A stretch of 64,000 nucleotides of DNA from Parvibaculum sp. (GCA_017642695.1 JAEPQD010000002.1:620001-684000), one strand, 5' to 3'. Counted from the first letter of the stretch, positions 18,290-27,154 are shown. A program made the numbers and translations. Notes: generated from the letters alone by a model not told the origin.

Positions 18290-19255
18290 ATGATAACGGC
18301 CTATGTCCCCGCCAGCGGTATGTTGAAGCCTGCGGAAGTCCAGCGGGGGGAGACGATTCCGGAAGGCGCTGTCTGGGTCGATGTTCTCTCGCCCAGCGAC
18401 GACGATCTCGTCTTTCTCGACAAGGCGCTCGGTCTCGATGTGCCGACCGAGGAAGACATGCAGGAAATCGAGATGTCGAGCCGCCTCTATCATGAGGACG
18501 ATGCGCTCTACATGACGGCCACCATGATCACGCAGGCCGACACACCAAATCCGCTCAGCGTGCCGGTTACGTTCGTGCTCGCGGGCAGGCGGCTTGTGAC
18601 GCTGCGCTATGCGGAACCTATGCCTTTTCGTCTCTATGCCTCGCAATCGCAACGGCACGTCATGCCGTGTTCGACGGGAGAAGACGTTCTTGCCGGACTT
18701 CTGGATGCCATTGTGGACCGCGTTGCCGATATCCTGGAGAGGGTGCAGAACGACATCGACACGCTTTCTCGCGAGATATTCAGCCACGAGCCGCGCGCAA
18801 AGCGCGATTACAACGCCATTCTCTCGCGCATCGGGCGGGGCCACGCGCTGACCTCCCAGGCGCGGGAAAGTCTTGTCAGCTTCGGCCGTCTCGTCAGTTT
18901 CATTGTGCGGCCGAGCGATGTGAAAATGCCGAAATCGGCCGAACGAGGTTTCAAGACGATCACGCGGGACATCACTGCGCTCAGCGATCATGCAAGCTTC
19001 CTTGCGAACAACATCAATTTCGTGCTCGACGCGACGCTCGGCCTCATCAGCAACGAACAGAACAGCATCATCAAGATTTTCTCCGTCGCGGCAGTCGTTT
19101 TCCTGCCGCCGACGCTGATCGCCAGCATCTACGGCATGAATTTCGATTTCATGCCCGAACTCAACTGGGTCTATGGCTATCCGATGGCGCTCGGGCTCAT
19201 GGTGCTGTTCGCGGTGCTGCCCTATGTCTTCTTCAAATATCGCGGCTGGTTATGA
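18290..19255 (+). CDS. corA: CorA family magnesium/divalent cation transporter
   Basis: Protein of 321 residues from the ATG at 18290. It has a large N-terminal cytoplasmic domain (VWVDVLSPSDDDLVFLDKALGLDVPTEEDMQEIE) and two C-terminal TM helices around the GMN pore motif (SIYGMNFDFMPELNW), followed by PMALGLMVLFAVLPYVFFKYRGWL. CorA pentamers carry Mg2+, Co2+ or Ni2+ across the inner membrane. The choice between 18290 and the in-frame ATG at 18215 is not settled by a strong ribosome site. The stop overlaps the next gene in ATGA. Confidence 0.9.
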   Translation: MITAYVPASGMLKPAEVQRGETIPEGAVWVDVLSPSDDDLVFLDKALGLDVPTEEDMQEIEMSSRLYHEDDALYMTATMITQADTPNPLSVPVTFVLAGRRLVTLRYAEPMPFRLYASQSQRHVMPCSTGEDVLAGLLDAIVDRVADILERVQNDIDTLSREIFSHEPRAKRDYNAILSRIGRGHALTSQARESLVSFGRLVSFIVRPSDVKMPKSAERGFKTITRDITALSDHASFLANNINFVLDATLGLISNEQNSIIKIFSVAAVVFLPPTLIASIYGMNFDFMPELNWVYGYPMALGLMVLFAVLPYVFFKYRGWL

Positions 19256-19854
19256 GCGGCACGCGGACCGAATGGATCTGGATTCGTCACGCGCCGGTGC
19301 AGGGGCAGGAGAGCCGGTACTACGGCCATCTCGATGTGGCGCCTGAGCCCGTCGATCCCGCGCTTGCTTCCGCCATCGCCCGTCGGCTTCCCGCCGTCTC
19401 GGTCTGGCTTTCATCGCCGCTCACGCGCACCAAGGCGACGGCGCTTGCACTGAAGCCGGGCGTCGAGCCCGTAGCGGTCGGCGATTTCAACGATCAGAAT
19501 TACGGCCTCTGGCAAGGGCGTAGCTACAACGACGTTTTCGCCGCGAACAGGACGCTCGACTGGTCCAATCCGGTTGAGATTCAACCTCCGGAAGGCGAGA
19601 CCTTCTTTGACGTTGCGACACGCGTCTATGAAGGCATCCACCGGCTGACGGAGCATTATGCCGGTCACACGCTTGTATCCGTCGCCCATGCGAACGTGGT
19701 CCGCTCGGCGATTGCGCTTGCGCTCGACATCGATCTCGGAACGGCGCTCCGGATCGAGGTTGCTCCGCTCTCGATCACGCGACTGAGTCACCGTCTCGTT
19801 GACGGCGCGTCGCAGTGGAGCGTCGGTTGCATCAATCTTGAAATCGGAGGTTAG
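19252..19854 (+). CDS. histidine phosphatase family protein (phosphoglycerate mutase-like)
   Basis: Protein of 200 residues. The histidine phosphatase signature is present as IWIRHAPVQG near residue 12, with RHA in place of the usual RHG, and the second catalytic histidine is in VSVAHANVVRSAIA. The WLSSPLTRTKATA segment supplies a conserved arginine. Its ATG overlaps the corA stop (ATGA), so the two are probably co-translated. Possible substrates include phosphosugars or cobalamin/alpha-ribazole phosphate; nothing nearby decides this. It is convergent with the CheZ-like gene, with a 4-base overlap. Confidence 0.85.
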   Translation: MSGTRTEWIWIRHAPVQGQESRYYGHLDVAPEPVDPALASAIARRLPAVSVWLSSPLTRTKATALALKPGVEPVAVGDFNDQNYGLWQGRSYNDVFAANRTLDWSNPVEIQPPEGETFFDVATRVYEGIHRLTEHYAGHTLVSVAHANVVRSAIALALDIDLGTALRIEVAPLSITRLSHRLVDGASQWSVGCINLEIGG

Positions 19855-20438
19855 GCCTTCCGGGCTTCTTCTTCCCACAGCGCGACAACGCGCGCGATGT
19901 GAAGTTCCATCGCCGTCAGCGCCTTCACGATCAGTCCGATGCGCTTTCCTGTCATCTCCTGGTAGGAAGACGCCATGAAGATGCCGGTCGCATGCGTTTC
20001 GATCTCGTCGCAGAGATCGATATCCGCGCCGCTTGCGCGGAGCTTCTCGCCGATTTCCTGCAGCCGTTCGGCGGCCTGCACGATGTCGCCTGCCGCGCGG
20101 TCGGACGCTTCCGCGATGGCGGCAAGGTCGTCCGGCGCCGTATCCTCGTGGTTGTGGCGCTCGCCCGGCTTTACGGCCGCGATCGCGACGCGCGTCTCGC
20201 CGATGGCTCGGCGCATCTCCTGCATCTCGTGATAGAGGAAGCCGAAGCGGGCTTCCGCCGCCGTCTCGCGTGCAAGGTCGTAGAGCCGCTCGATGGCGCC
20301 GATCACCTCGTCCGTGTCGGCGGCTTTGTGGCGGCGGGCATATTCCTGCAGGAACCAGCGTCCGCGTGGCGTTTCCAGCACCGCCTGCTCGATGGCGTCG
20401 TATTCGTCTTCGTCGATCAGGCGGGCGGCGTCGCTCAT
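19851..20438 (-). CDS. cheZ: CheZ-like protein phosphatase
   Basis: Protein of 195 residues, almost wholly helical. The region FMASSYQEMTGKRIGLIVKALTAMELHIARVVALW (about 154-188) matches the CheZ active-site segment, normally FQD-x-TGQRI, with the catalytic glutamine retained as Q in SYQEMTGKRI. The N-terminus (ETPRGRWFLQEYARRHK) is a recurrent feature of alphaproteobacterial CheZ-like proteins. CheZ removes phosphate from CheY. No chemotaxis, flagellar or response-regulator gene is in the window, so the partner is unknown; the symbol is tentative. Confidence 0.65.
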   Translation of the reverse strand: MSDAARLIDEDEYDAIEQAVLETPRGRWFLQEYARRHKAADTDEVIGAIERLYDLARETAAEARFGFLYHEMQEMRRAIGETRVAIAAVKPGERHNHEDTAPDDLAAIAEASDRAAGDIVQAAERLQEIGEKLRASGADIDLCDEIETHATGIFMASSYQEMTGKRIGLIVKALTAMELHIARVVALWEEEARKA

Positions 20439-20574
20439 CGGAGGCTCCGGGGCTTCGGGAAGCCCGTATTATGACCACCATTCGTTTCCCATTGGTTGAA
20501 GCGGCGTTAACCGCTTGCCGTCAGGACCCCGGCATGCGAGGGAAACAGCGGTATTTTGCGATAAGGAGCGGGCA

Positions 20575-21189
20575 GTGGAGCTTCCGGTCGATATAGAGAG
20601 CATCAAGGGGTTCATGGACCCGGCCGAAGGCCGGGCGCTCCACGACGCGGCGCTGGAGGCCTCGCGCCTGGGGCCCGTACTCGAAATCGGCTCCTATTGC
20701 GGCAAGTCGACCGTCTATATCGGCGTCGCCTGCCAGCGGAACGGCGCCGTGCTCTACGCGCTCGACCATCATTACGGCTCGGAGGAAAACCAGAAGGGCT
20801 GGGAGCATCATGACGGGGCGCTCTACGATCCGGAGACGGACCGCCTCAACACCTTTCCACTCTTCCGCCGCACCATGCGGATGGCGAAGCTGGAAGACAC
20901 GGTGGTGCCGCTCGTCGCGCCGTCGGAGGTCGTCTCGAAGGGTTGGGCGACACCGCTCGCCATGGTCTTCATCGATGGTGGTCACGGGTTGGAGCCCGCG
21001 CTCACGGATTACCGCCTCTGGGCGCCCCGCGTCATGCCGGGCGGCATCCTCGCGATCCACGACGTCTTCCCGGACCCGAAGGATGGCGGCCGCCCGCCTT
21101 ACGAAATCTACAGGATGGCGCTGGCTTCCAACCTCTTCGAGGAGGAGAAGGCGGTGAAGAGCCTGAGGTTACTCCGCCGCCTCGGCTAG
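20575..21189 (+). CDS. class I SAM-dependent methyltransferase
   Basis: Protein of 204 residues from a GTG at 20575, supported by AAGGAG just upstream. The SAM-binding motif I is VLEIGSYCGKSTVY (about 35-48), with an acidic second strand (LYALDHHYG) and MVFIDGGHGLEPALTDYRLWAPRVMPGGILAIHDVFPDP, typical of the Methyltransf_24 group related to O-methyltransferases. It overlaps the convergent cyclase-like gene by 21 bases at the 3' ends. Together with the next three genes it forms a compact set that probably makes or tailors a glycosylated lipid or polyketide-like product. Confidence 0.82.
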   Translation: MELPVDIESIKGFMDPAEGRALHDAALEASRLGPVLEIGSYCGKSTVYIGVACQRNGAVLYALDHHYGSEENQKGWEHHDGALYDPETDRLNTFPLFRRTMRMAKLEDTVVPLVAPSEVVSKGWATPLAMVFIDGGHGLEPALTDYRLWAPRVMPGGILAIHDVFPDPKDGGRPPYEIYRMALASNLFEEEKAVKSLRLLRRLG

Positions 21190-22254
21190 CGTGCGCTCGG
21201 CGAAGAGATGCGCGGCGGGCGTAAGCCCGGCGATCGCATCGGTCGCGAGGATGACGGCGGCGGCCGTCCATGCGGGTTTTTCCGTCGGCCAGGCGACCTT
21301 GTCCTCGAACTGGTAGCCCATCCAGTAGGCGCCGCAATCGGCCTTCCACTGGTGCTGCCAGGAGAGCATCGCCTCCGCCTGCCGCCGCTGTCCGGCGACG
21401 AGGAGAGCCATGGTGAGTTCCGCGCTTTCGGCGACCGTCACCCAGGGCTGGTCCATCACGCAGCGGCAGCCCTTGCCCTCGGCGACGAAGATATCCCACT
21501 TCCAGGCGAGGCGTTTCCGGGCCGCTTCGCCCGTCACTACGCCCGCGAGGACCGGGTAGTACCAGTCCATCGAGTATCGGTCCTTCGGTTCCCATGTGCG
21601 GTCGAAACGGTGCGGCTTGTCGCGCAGCGCCTCGCCGAGCTTAGCGCGCGCTTCCATCAGGTGGCGCGAGGAGTGGCCCAGTTCGCGCGCGATCTGTGCC
21701 GCGCATTCGAGGCTCTTGTAGATCGAGGAACAGCCGGTGATGAGCGCATCGTCTTCCGGCGTGTGCGGATCGTCCGCCGCCCACCGGATGTCGCCATGGT
21801 CGCTTTGATGCGCAAGCACGAAGCCCATCGCGGCTTCGACATGCGGCCAGATGCCGGCGAGCCACTTCTTGTCGCGGGTGATGAGATAATGGTGCCAGGC
21901 GCCGGTCGCGATATAGGCGGCGAAGTTCGTGTCGCGCACGGGATGGCCCGCATCCGCTTCGTCGCCGGTGAAGCGCTGCTCGTCTTCGTCGAAAGGTACG
22001 GCGGCGCCGAGCTGGCCCCACCAGGAGCCGTCCTTCAACTGTGTGTCGGCGAGATACTGGAAGGCACGGCGCGCATGGTCGATCTCGCCGAGCACGGTAA
22101 GGCCCATCGCCGCTTCCGTGTGGTTCCACGGGTCGACGACGCCGCCGTCATACCAGGGGATCGCGCCCGTATCGCGCTGCAGCTCCAGAATGCGTGCGCA
22201 GGAACCGTCGAAGAAATTCTCGGGCAGGCGGTCGCCCCAGGTCAGGTGCACCAT
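21169..22254 (-). CDS. alpha/alpha-toroid (prenyltransferase/terpene cyclase-like) protein
   Basis: Protein of 361 residues, rich in Trp and with repeated helical pairs (DGSWWGQLGAAVPF, TNFAAYIATGAWHHYLITRDKKWLAGIWPHVEAAMGFVLAHQ, GAYWMGYQFEDKVAWPTEKPAWTAAAVILATDAI). This suits the six-hairpin/prenyltransferase-like toroid fold. I see no clear DCTAE or DxDD-type catalytic motif, so cyclase activity is not shown; glycosidase-like or scaffold roles are possible. It starts 4 bases before the methyltransferase stop in the same operon (GT4, methyltransferase, this gene). Confidence 0.65.
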   Translation of the reverse strand: MVHLTWGDRLPENFFDGSCARILELQRDTGAIPWYDGGVVDPWNHTEAAMGLTVLGEIDHARRAFQYLADTQLKDGSWWGQLGAAVPFDEDEQRFTGDEADAGHPVRDTNFAAYIATGAWHHYLITRDKKWLAGIWPHVEAAMGFVLAHQSDHGDIRWAADDPHTPEDDALITGCSSIYKSLECAAQIARELGHSSRHLMEARAKLGEALRDKPHRFDRTWEPKDRYSMDWYYPVLAGVVTGEAARKRLAWKWDIFVAEGKGCRCVMDQPWVTVAESAELTMALLVAGQRRQAEAMLSWQHQWKADCGAYWMGYQFEDKVAWPTEKPAWTAAAVILATDAIAGLTPAAHLFAERTLAEAAE

Positions 22255-22258
22255 CCGC

Positions 22259-22975
22259 TCACGCCGCTCCCTTGGTGAAGTAGAGAACGACGCTCTTGCC
22301 CATCAGAGGTCCGGCGATCTTCTCCAGCGTCCGCGTGAGCCACGGGCGTTGCAGGATGTCCCACTCGAGGAAACGTTTGTAGAGATTGACGATCTTCACA
22401 TCCTCGCGTTTCACGCCGACGGCGCATTTCAGCCACCAGTATGGCGAATGAAGCCCGTGCGCGAAATGCCGGTGGAAGAAGGAGAGACCACGGCGCTGAA
22501 CGGAGCCCTTGAGCTGGCTTTCGCGGAAGATGCGGACATGGCCGCCCGGTTCGTTGTGGTAGTCGTCGGATAGTGCCCAGCAGACCCATTCCGGCCAGTA
22601 GCGCGGCACGCTGATGGCGAGCGTGCCACCCGGCTTCAGAATGCGGTCGATCTCGGCGACGGCCTGCTCGTAGTCCGGAATGTGCTCCAGCACTTCCGAG
22701 CAGATCACCTTGTCGAAGCTCGCGTCCGGAAAGGGCAACGACAATGCGTTGCCGACGGTGAGCGAGAAAGCGCGCTTCGTGTCAGGGTCCATGTCGGGGC
22801 AGGAGCCGAAGCCGTTGCGCGTATTGCGCACGTCCTCGAAGCCGAGGTCGAGCCCGACCACATGGCATTGCGAGTGGTAGTACATGGCATGGACATGCCG
22901 TCCCGCGCCGCAACCGAGGTCGAGCGCGCGCTGGCCGTCCCTAAGCCCGAGCACGTTCAAGTCGATTGTCTGCAT
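22259..22975 (-). CDS. class I SAM-dependent methyltransferase (UbiE/UbiG-like)
   Basis: Protein of 238 residues with motif I ALDLGCGAGRHVHAM (about 17-31), VVGLDLGFEDV, the later motif FDKVICSEVLEHIPDYEQAVAEIDRILKPGGTLAISVP, and a C-terminal half rich in aromatic residues (HRHFAHGLHSPYWWLKC). It is a typical Methyltransf_11 core. The start overlaps the GT4 gene by 35 bases, so the two are translationally linked. The acceptor is unknown; neighbours suggest a glycosylated intermediate. Confidence 0.82.
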   Translation of the reverse strand: MQTIDLNVLGLRDGQRALDLGCGAGRHVHAMYYHSQCHVVGLDLGFEDVRNTRNGFGSCPDMDPDTKRAFSLTVGNALSLPFPDASFDKVICSEVLEHIPDYEQAVAEIDRILKPGGTLAISVPRYWPEWVCWALSDDYHNEPGGHVRIFRESQLKGSVQRRGLSFFHRHFAHGLHSPYWWLKCAVGVKREDVKIVNLYKRFLEWDILQRPWLTRTLEKIAGPLMGKSVVLYFTKGAA

Positions 22976-24302
22976 TTTCTATCGTCTGCCTGTAGATGTC
23001 TGCATATTCGCGCGCCGCGCGTTCCCATTTGAACTCGGCGAGAATGCGTTCGCGTCCGGCCTGGCCGTAAGCGGCGCGCATTTCCGGGTCGTCCAGCATG
23101 GCGGCAATCGCGTTGGCGAGAGCGGGCGGGTTCGAATGCGGCACCACGATGCCTGCATCGCCGACGACTTCCGGCAGCGAGCCGCCATTGGTCGCGATGA
23201 CGGGTGTGCCGCAAGACATGGCTTCGCCGCACGGAAAGCCGAAACCTTCATAGACGGAGGGCGATACGGCGATCGTCGCTTCATTGTAGATCGTGGTGAT
23301 GTCCTCATCCGTGACGCCCGTCACGAACTCCACCTTGTCCATGATGCCGAGCTGACGCAATTCATAGGAAGTGTTGCCCTCGCGCAGCTTGCCGATCACG
23401 CGAAGTTTCAGCTCCGGCCGTGTCTTCAGCAGTTCGGCATAGGCGCGGATCAGGTAGATCAGACCCTTCAGCGGCACGTCTGCGCTCGCGCAGGCGACGA
23501 TCAGGTCGTCGCGCCGTTTCACGTGCGGCATCGGGCGGAACTGCAGATGGTCGATGCCATGCAGCACCAGCTTTGTCTTTGCCGCATCGACGCCGAATTC
23601 GCGCACGACGTCGCGGCGCGTGCTTTCGGAAACGACGATAAGGGGATCGAGCTGGCGCGCGACCTTGATCTGCATGTTGAGGAAGGAGTACCAGCGGCGC
23701 TTGAGAATCTTCAGTTGCAGTGTCCGCGCATGTTCGATGTCGATGCGCCGGTCCATCGTGATCGGATGGTGGATCGTGCCGACGACGGGCATGCCCATGT
23801 CGCGCATCTTGAGAAGGCCCCAGCAAAGCGTCTGGTTGTCGTGGCAGACGTCATAATCGTCGAGCGTGCCACGGACATATCGCGCCATGCGCTCGCCGAA
23901 GGTGTAGGGCTCGGAAAAGCCGCCGGTCGCGTGGCTCCACCACTCGAAGAGATCGATCGGCGAGCCGAGCATCCAGGGCCTTATCGACCTGATCGGATGC
24001 GGGTTCGCATAGAGGTCCAGCGAGGGCAGTTTGATGAGGTTCACGCGTGGGTCGAGCACGGGGTAGGGCGGGCCCGAAATCACGTCGACCTGGTGGCCGA
24101 GTTCGGCAAGTGCCTTCGAGACGTGGCGCATGTAGACGCCCTGGCCGCCCGTCGTGGGGTTGGAGCGGTAGCTCGGCAGCAGAATGCGCAGCGGACGGTC
24201 GCCATTGATTGCCGCCAGCCGGGGCCCATCGGGCGCAAGGCGCTCCACCGGCTCTTCCAGCTTCGTTTCAGCGGCCGCGTTCCGCTCCAGCACTTGCGAC
24301 AT
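22941..24302 (-). CDS. GT4-family glycosyltransferase
   Basis: Protein of 453 residues of the GT-B fold. The N-terminal domain has RILLPSYRSNPTTGGQGVYMRHVSKALAELGHQVDVISG (about 38-76), typical of GT4 acceptor sites, and the C-terminal domain carries the E-x7-E-like donor motif SPSVYEGFGFPCGEAMSCGTPVIATNGGSLPEVVGDAGI. It should transfer a sugar from a nucleotide donor with retention. It is the first gene of the leftward operon GT4 / methyltransferase / toroid protein. The ATG at 24302 is preferred over a TTG at 24317. Confidence 0.85.
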   Translation of the reverse strand: MSQVLERNAAAETKLEEPVERLAPDGPRLAAINGDRPLRILLPSYRSNPTTGGQGVYMRHVSKALAELGHQVDVISGPPYPVLDPRVNLIKLPSLDLYANPHPIRSIRPWMLGSPIDLFEWWSHATGGFSEPYTFGERMARYVRGTLDDYDVCHDNQTLCWGLLKMRDMGMPVVGTIHHPITMDRRIDIEHARTLQLKILKRRWYSFLNMQIKVARQLDPLIVVSESTRRDVVREFGVDAAKTKLVLHGIDHLQFRPMPHVKRRDDLIVACASADVPLKGLIYLIRAYAELLKTRPELKLRVIGKLREGNTSYELRQLGIMDKVEFVTGVTDEDITTIYNEATIAVSPSVYEGFGFPCGEAMSCGTPVIATNGGSLPEVVGDAGIVVPHSNPPALANAIAAMLDDPEMRAAYGQAGRERILAEFKWERAAREYADIYRQTIENADNRLERARA

Positions 24303-24539
24303 GCCTCGTCCTCTCAAGACTCGTTGGTCCGCATGCCCGCAAAAAAGGGGCGTCGTCCGGAGCTCCCATTGGCGGGTGCGAACCCGGACCGGTTTTAGGT
24401 TCTACGCCTTTCGGGGGCGGCGAACGGAGTGGGCCAGACATCGAAGGCCCGTGCGTAGCGGAGCGCGCCCGGGCGCGCGGATCATATAAGGTTCATCGGA
24501 TCGCAACAACCCGCTAACAGAAATGTAAGCAACTCCGCT

Positions 24540-24956
24540 TCAATTGATGCTGCGTTTCGGCGGTGCCGTGCCCTCTGCCGGCTCGGGCGCCGCGCCCGAC
24601 TGGTGATGGACGAGCAGCCAGCCATCGCCACTTCGTATAAAGATGTTCGTCGCAATCAGGAAGTCCTGCCCGATCCGCTCGTAGCAGATCACGATGCCGG
24701 TGTCCTTGTGGATGCCGCCCCTGGCATGGAGACACTCGATATCGGGACTCGCCGGACCGGTCAGGATCGCATGCCAGCTCTGCAGCACGTTGTCGCGGCC
24801 TTCCACGGGCGGCCAGCCGGGATGCAGGCAGGTCACGGGCTCGTGCTCTGCCCAGACCGCATTCATCAGTGCGGTGTCCCGCTCCGCAAAAGCGCGATAG
24901 AAGGTTTCGTTGGCGAAGAGGAGGGCGGCCTGGTCGCGTGCGGGGGAGCGTGTCAT
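24540..24956 (-). CDS. SnoaL/NTF2-like (DUF4440-type) protein
   Basis: Protein of 138 residues from the ATG at 24956. It has the alpha+beta cone pattern of SnoaL-like proteins: a helix with NETFYRAFAERDTALMNAVWAEHEPVTCLHPGWPPVEGRDNVLQSWHAIL, then strands ending in FIRSGDGWLLVHHQSG. Members act as small isomerases, cyclases or binding subunits, and many are of unknown function. An upstream in-frame ATG at 25001 would add 15 poorly conserved residues. Nothing around it defines a substrate. Confidence 0.75.
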   Translation of the reverse strand: MTRSPARDQAALLFANETFYRAFAERDTALMNAVWAEHEPVTCLHPGWPPVEGRDNVLQSWHAILTGPASPDIECLHARGGIHKDTGIVICYERIGQDFLIATNIFIRSGDGWLLVHHQSGAAPEPAEGTAPPKRSIN

Positions 24957-25031
24957 GGGCTTGCCGGCGAAGCTCGGATCGGGCGTCCAGTCTAGCAGCA
25001 CCCCGCGGTATTTACAGCCCGTCCGCCCACG

Positions 25032-25799
25032 TCAGATTCCGGCGTACCACTCGTAGCCGTTGCTGTCTTCCCAGTAGCCGCCTTTGCCGCCGCCGACCGC
25101 CGAGAGGCTTTCCACCGCCTCGATCCGCATCACGAATTTCGCCTGCTTGTAGCCAAGCTGTCGCTCGACGCGAAGACGCACCGGCGCGCCGTGGCCGACA
25201 GGCAGCTCGCCGTCATTCATGCCGTAGGCGAGGATGGTCTGCGGGTGAAAGGCGTCCACCAGGTCGATGCTCTCGTAGTAGTTCGTGCCGCGAAAATCGT
25301 CAGCGCAGTGAAACACGATGAAGCGCGCATCGGGTTCGAGTTCGACGCGGTCGAGAATTGCGCCGAGCGGCACACCGGTCCATTTGCCGATCGCGCTCCA
25401 GCCTTCCACGCAGTCATGCCGCGTGATCTGGCTCCGCGCGGGCATGGCCTTCATGTCGGCAAGCGAGAAGGAGGCGGGCTTCTTCACGGCGCCGCCGACA
25501 TCGAGCCGCCAGTCCGCGAAATTCGTTTCGAGGTGCCGGCGATACTCGGCGGCGGCCGGCATCGTATTGCCGTTGGTTCGGAACGAAGGCGACATGTCCT
25601 CCGGTTCGTACTCGCGCGCGAGCGGGTTCACGCCAAGCAGGCGCTGAACGCGGTAGGCGAGTTTCTCGCCGGAGGACAGCACCACCTCGCGGAAGGTCGG
25701 ACTGCGGCTCAGCCGGTCACATCCGGGCAGCAGCAGGGCGGAGCCGGTCACGCCCGCGATCTTCAGGAGCCTGCGGCGGGAGATTGTGTCTTTCGTCAT
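25032..25799 (-). CDS. Tat-exported molybdopterin-dependent oxidoreductase (sulfite oxidase/YedY-like)
   Basis: Protein of 255 residues with a twin-arginine signal (ISRRRLLKIAGVTGSALLLPGC) that also ends in a lipobox, so it is exported folded and perhaps lipid-anchored. The molybdopterin domain shows TRHDCVEGWSAIGKWTGVPLGAIL, where the Cys should ligate Mo, plus VFHCADDFRGTNYYESIDL and HGAPVRLRVERQLGYKQAKFV. MsrP/YedY members repair methionine sulfoxide in the periplasm, but the exact substrate here is open. It overlaps the cytochrome b gene by 4 bases, the likely electron donor. Confidence 0.85.
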   Translation of the reverse strand: MTKDTISRRRLLKIAGVTGSALLLPGCDRLSRSPTFREVVLSSGEKLAYRVQRLLGVNPLAREYEPEDMSPSFRTNGNTMPAAAEYRRHLETNFADWRLDVGGAVKKPASFSLADMKAMPARSQITRHDCVEGWSAIGKWTGVPLGAILDRVELEPDARFIVFHCADDFRGTNYYESIDLVDAFHPQTILAYGMNDGELPVGHGAPVRLRVERQLGYKQAKFVMRIEAVESLSAVGGGKGGYWEDSNGYEWYAGI

Positions 25800-26665
25800 G
25801 CGTCTTTCTCCTCCGCCTTCACTTCTGCGTTCTCGGGCGGCAGGCGGTAGCGGCCTGTAATCATTGAGCGGATTTCGTTCAGCGGTCCCGCCAGCACCAC
25901 CATCGCGATGTGGACGAGGAAGAAGCCGACCAGCAGCCAGGCCACGATGAAATGGATCGAGCGGGCGGATTGCCGTCCGCCGAAAATGTCGAGCAGCCAG
26001 GGCCAGCTCGCATTCATCGCGGGCGACATGGTGAGGCCCGTCAGGATCGCGACCGGGATCAGGACACCCAGCACACCGAGATAGGCGAGCTTCTGGAGGA
26101 TGTTGTAGTTGAGCGCCGCCTCGCCCTTCGGAAAGTCGAGGCGCGCATGTTTTTTCACGTCGTCCCAGATATGCGACGGATGGATTTCCGTTTTTGACGG
26201 CAGCAGGTCGCGTTCGATGTGGCGGTTGAGCCAGCTCCAGACGCCATAGGCGACGATGCCGAGGGCGAAGACCCAGGCGAAGGTCAGATGCCAGAGCCGT
26301 CCCATCGAGAGGCTGTAATAGGAAGGGATCGTCGCCCAGCCGGGAAAGGCGCGGCTGCGCAGCGTTCCATTGCCGTCGTGCCAGAGGCCGAGTACGCCCG
26401 TCGTTTCGACGGTCAGGCTCCCGATGCGCAGATAGCCTTCGCCGCCACCGCTGCCGATTTCGAGCCAGGCGGGATCGGCGTTCGCGCCGTAGTCGCCCCA
26501 GTAGAGCCGGGGATGCGCGTTGAAGATCATCAGCCCGCTCATCAGCATGATGAGCAGCGTCAATGCGTTGATCCAGTGCCAGATGCGCGTCGAAAGCCGG
26601 TGGCGGTAGACGAGGCCGCCCTCGGGGAGGGAGACGTCCGTGTTGTCGATGGTGGTCATGGTCAT
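25796..26665 (-). CDS. diheme-type cytochrome b membrane subunit
   Basis: Protein of 289 residues with four main TM helices and the paired histidines expected for haem b ligands (STRIWHWINALTLLIMLMSG, GRLWHLTFAWVFALGIVAYG, RSIHFIVAWLLVGFFLVHIAMVVLAGP). It resembles the thiosulfate reductase/hydrogenase cytochrome b family and not the FRD-type MsrQ partner normally paired with MsrP. It precedes the molybdenum protein with a 4-base overlap, so the two should form one quinol-to-periplasm redox unit. A second ATG at 26659 is an alternative start. Confidence 0.85.
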   Translation of the reverse strand: MTMTTIDNTDVSLPEGGLVYRHRLSTRIWHWINALTLLIMLMSGLMIFNAHPRLYWGDYGANADPAWLEIGSGGGEGYLRIGSLTVETTGVLGLWHDGNGTLRSRAFPGWATIPSYYSLSMGRLWHLTFAWVFALGIVAYGVWSWLNRHIERDLLPSKTEIHPSHIWDDVKKHARLDFPKGEAALNYNILQKLAYLGVLGVLIPVAILTGLTMSPAMNASWPWLLDIFGGRQSARSIHFIVAWLLVGFFLVHIAMVVLAGPLNEIRSMITGRYRLPPENAEVKAEEKDA

Positions 26666-26749
26666 GCCGCTTGTGTCGTTGCGGCAAGTCTTGCCGCCGC
26701 GGCCATCACGGGCAAATCACAATCGCCGCAGATCTTCGTGATCGCGGGC

Positions 26750-27130
26750 TCACGCGAATGTGTGCTCACCGCTCACGTGGCGGAAAAGGATCAGATATCC
26801 GACGAAGAGCGCGGCGAGGTTCGAGGCGAACATCGTGGCGAGCCAGATGTCGCGTGGTTCGCGGAGTCCCTCGGCGGCGTTGCGATGGATGAGCCAGAAG
26901 AGAAGGGGCGTCCAGAGCGCGAGATAGGCGAGGCCGAGCGCCTGCGTGAAGCCGAAGAACTCGAAAAGCGCGAGCGTGAGCCCCACATTCGCGAGCCAGA
27001 CGGCAAGCACCGCGCGGGCTTCCATCCGCCCGAAGACGAAGAAGACGGAGGCCGTATTGATGAAGATGAGCCAGTAGATCGGGCCGCGCAGCGCGTCCGG
27101 CGCCTGCGAAATATGCTCGATCAGCGTCAT
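26750..27130 (-). CDS. four-helix membrane protein of unknown function
   Basis: Protein of 126 residues with about four hydrophobic segments (PIYWLIFINTASVFFVF, AVLAVWLANVGLTLALFEFFGF, LGLAYLALWTPLLFWLIH, LATMFASNLAALFVGYLILF). I do not recognise a family. It lies 85 bases upstream of the cytochrome b gene on the same strand and may be the first gene of that redox operon. A GGCGGGA element precedes its ATG. A structural or assembly role is possible but unproven. Confidence 0.7.
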   Translation of the reverse strand: MTLIEHISQAPDALRGPIYWLIFINTASVFFVFGRMEARAVLAVWLANVGLTLALFEFFGFTQALGLAYLALWTPLLFWLIHRNAAEGLREPRDIWLATMFASNLAALFVGYLILFRHVSGEHTFA

Positions 27131-27154
27131 TCCCGCCCCCTCCCGCCCGGCAAA

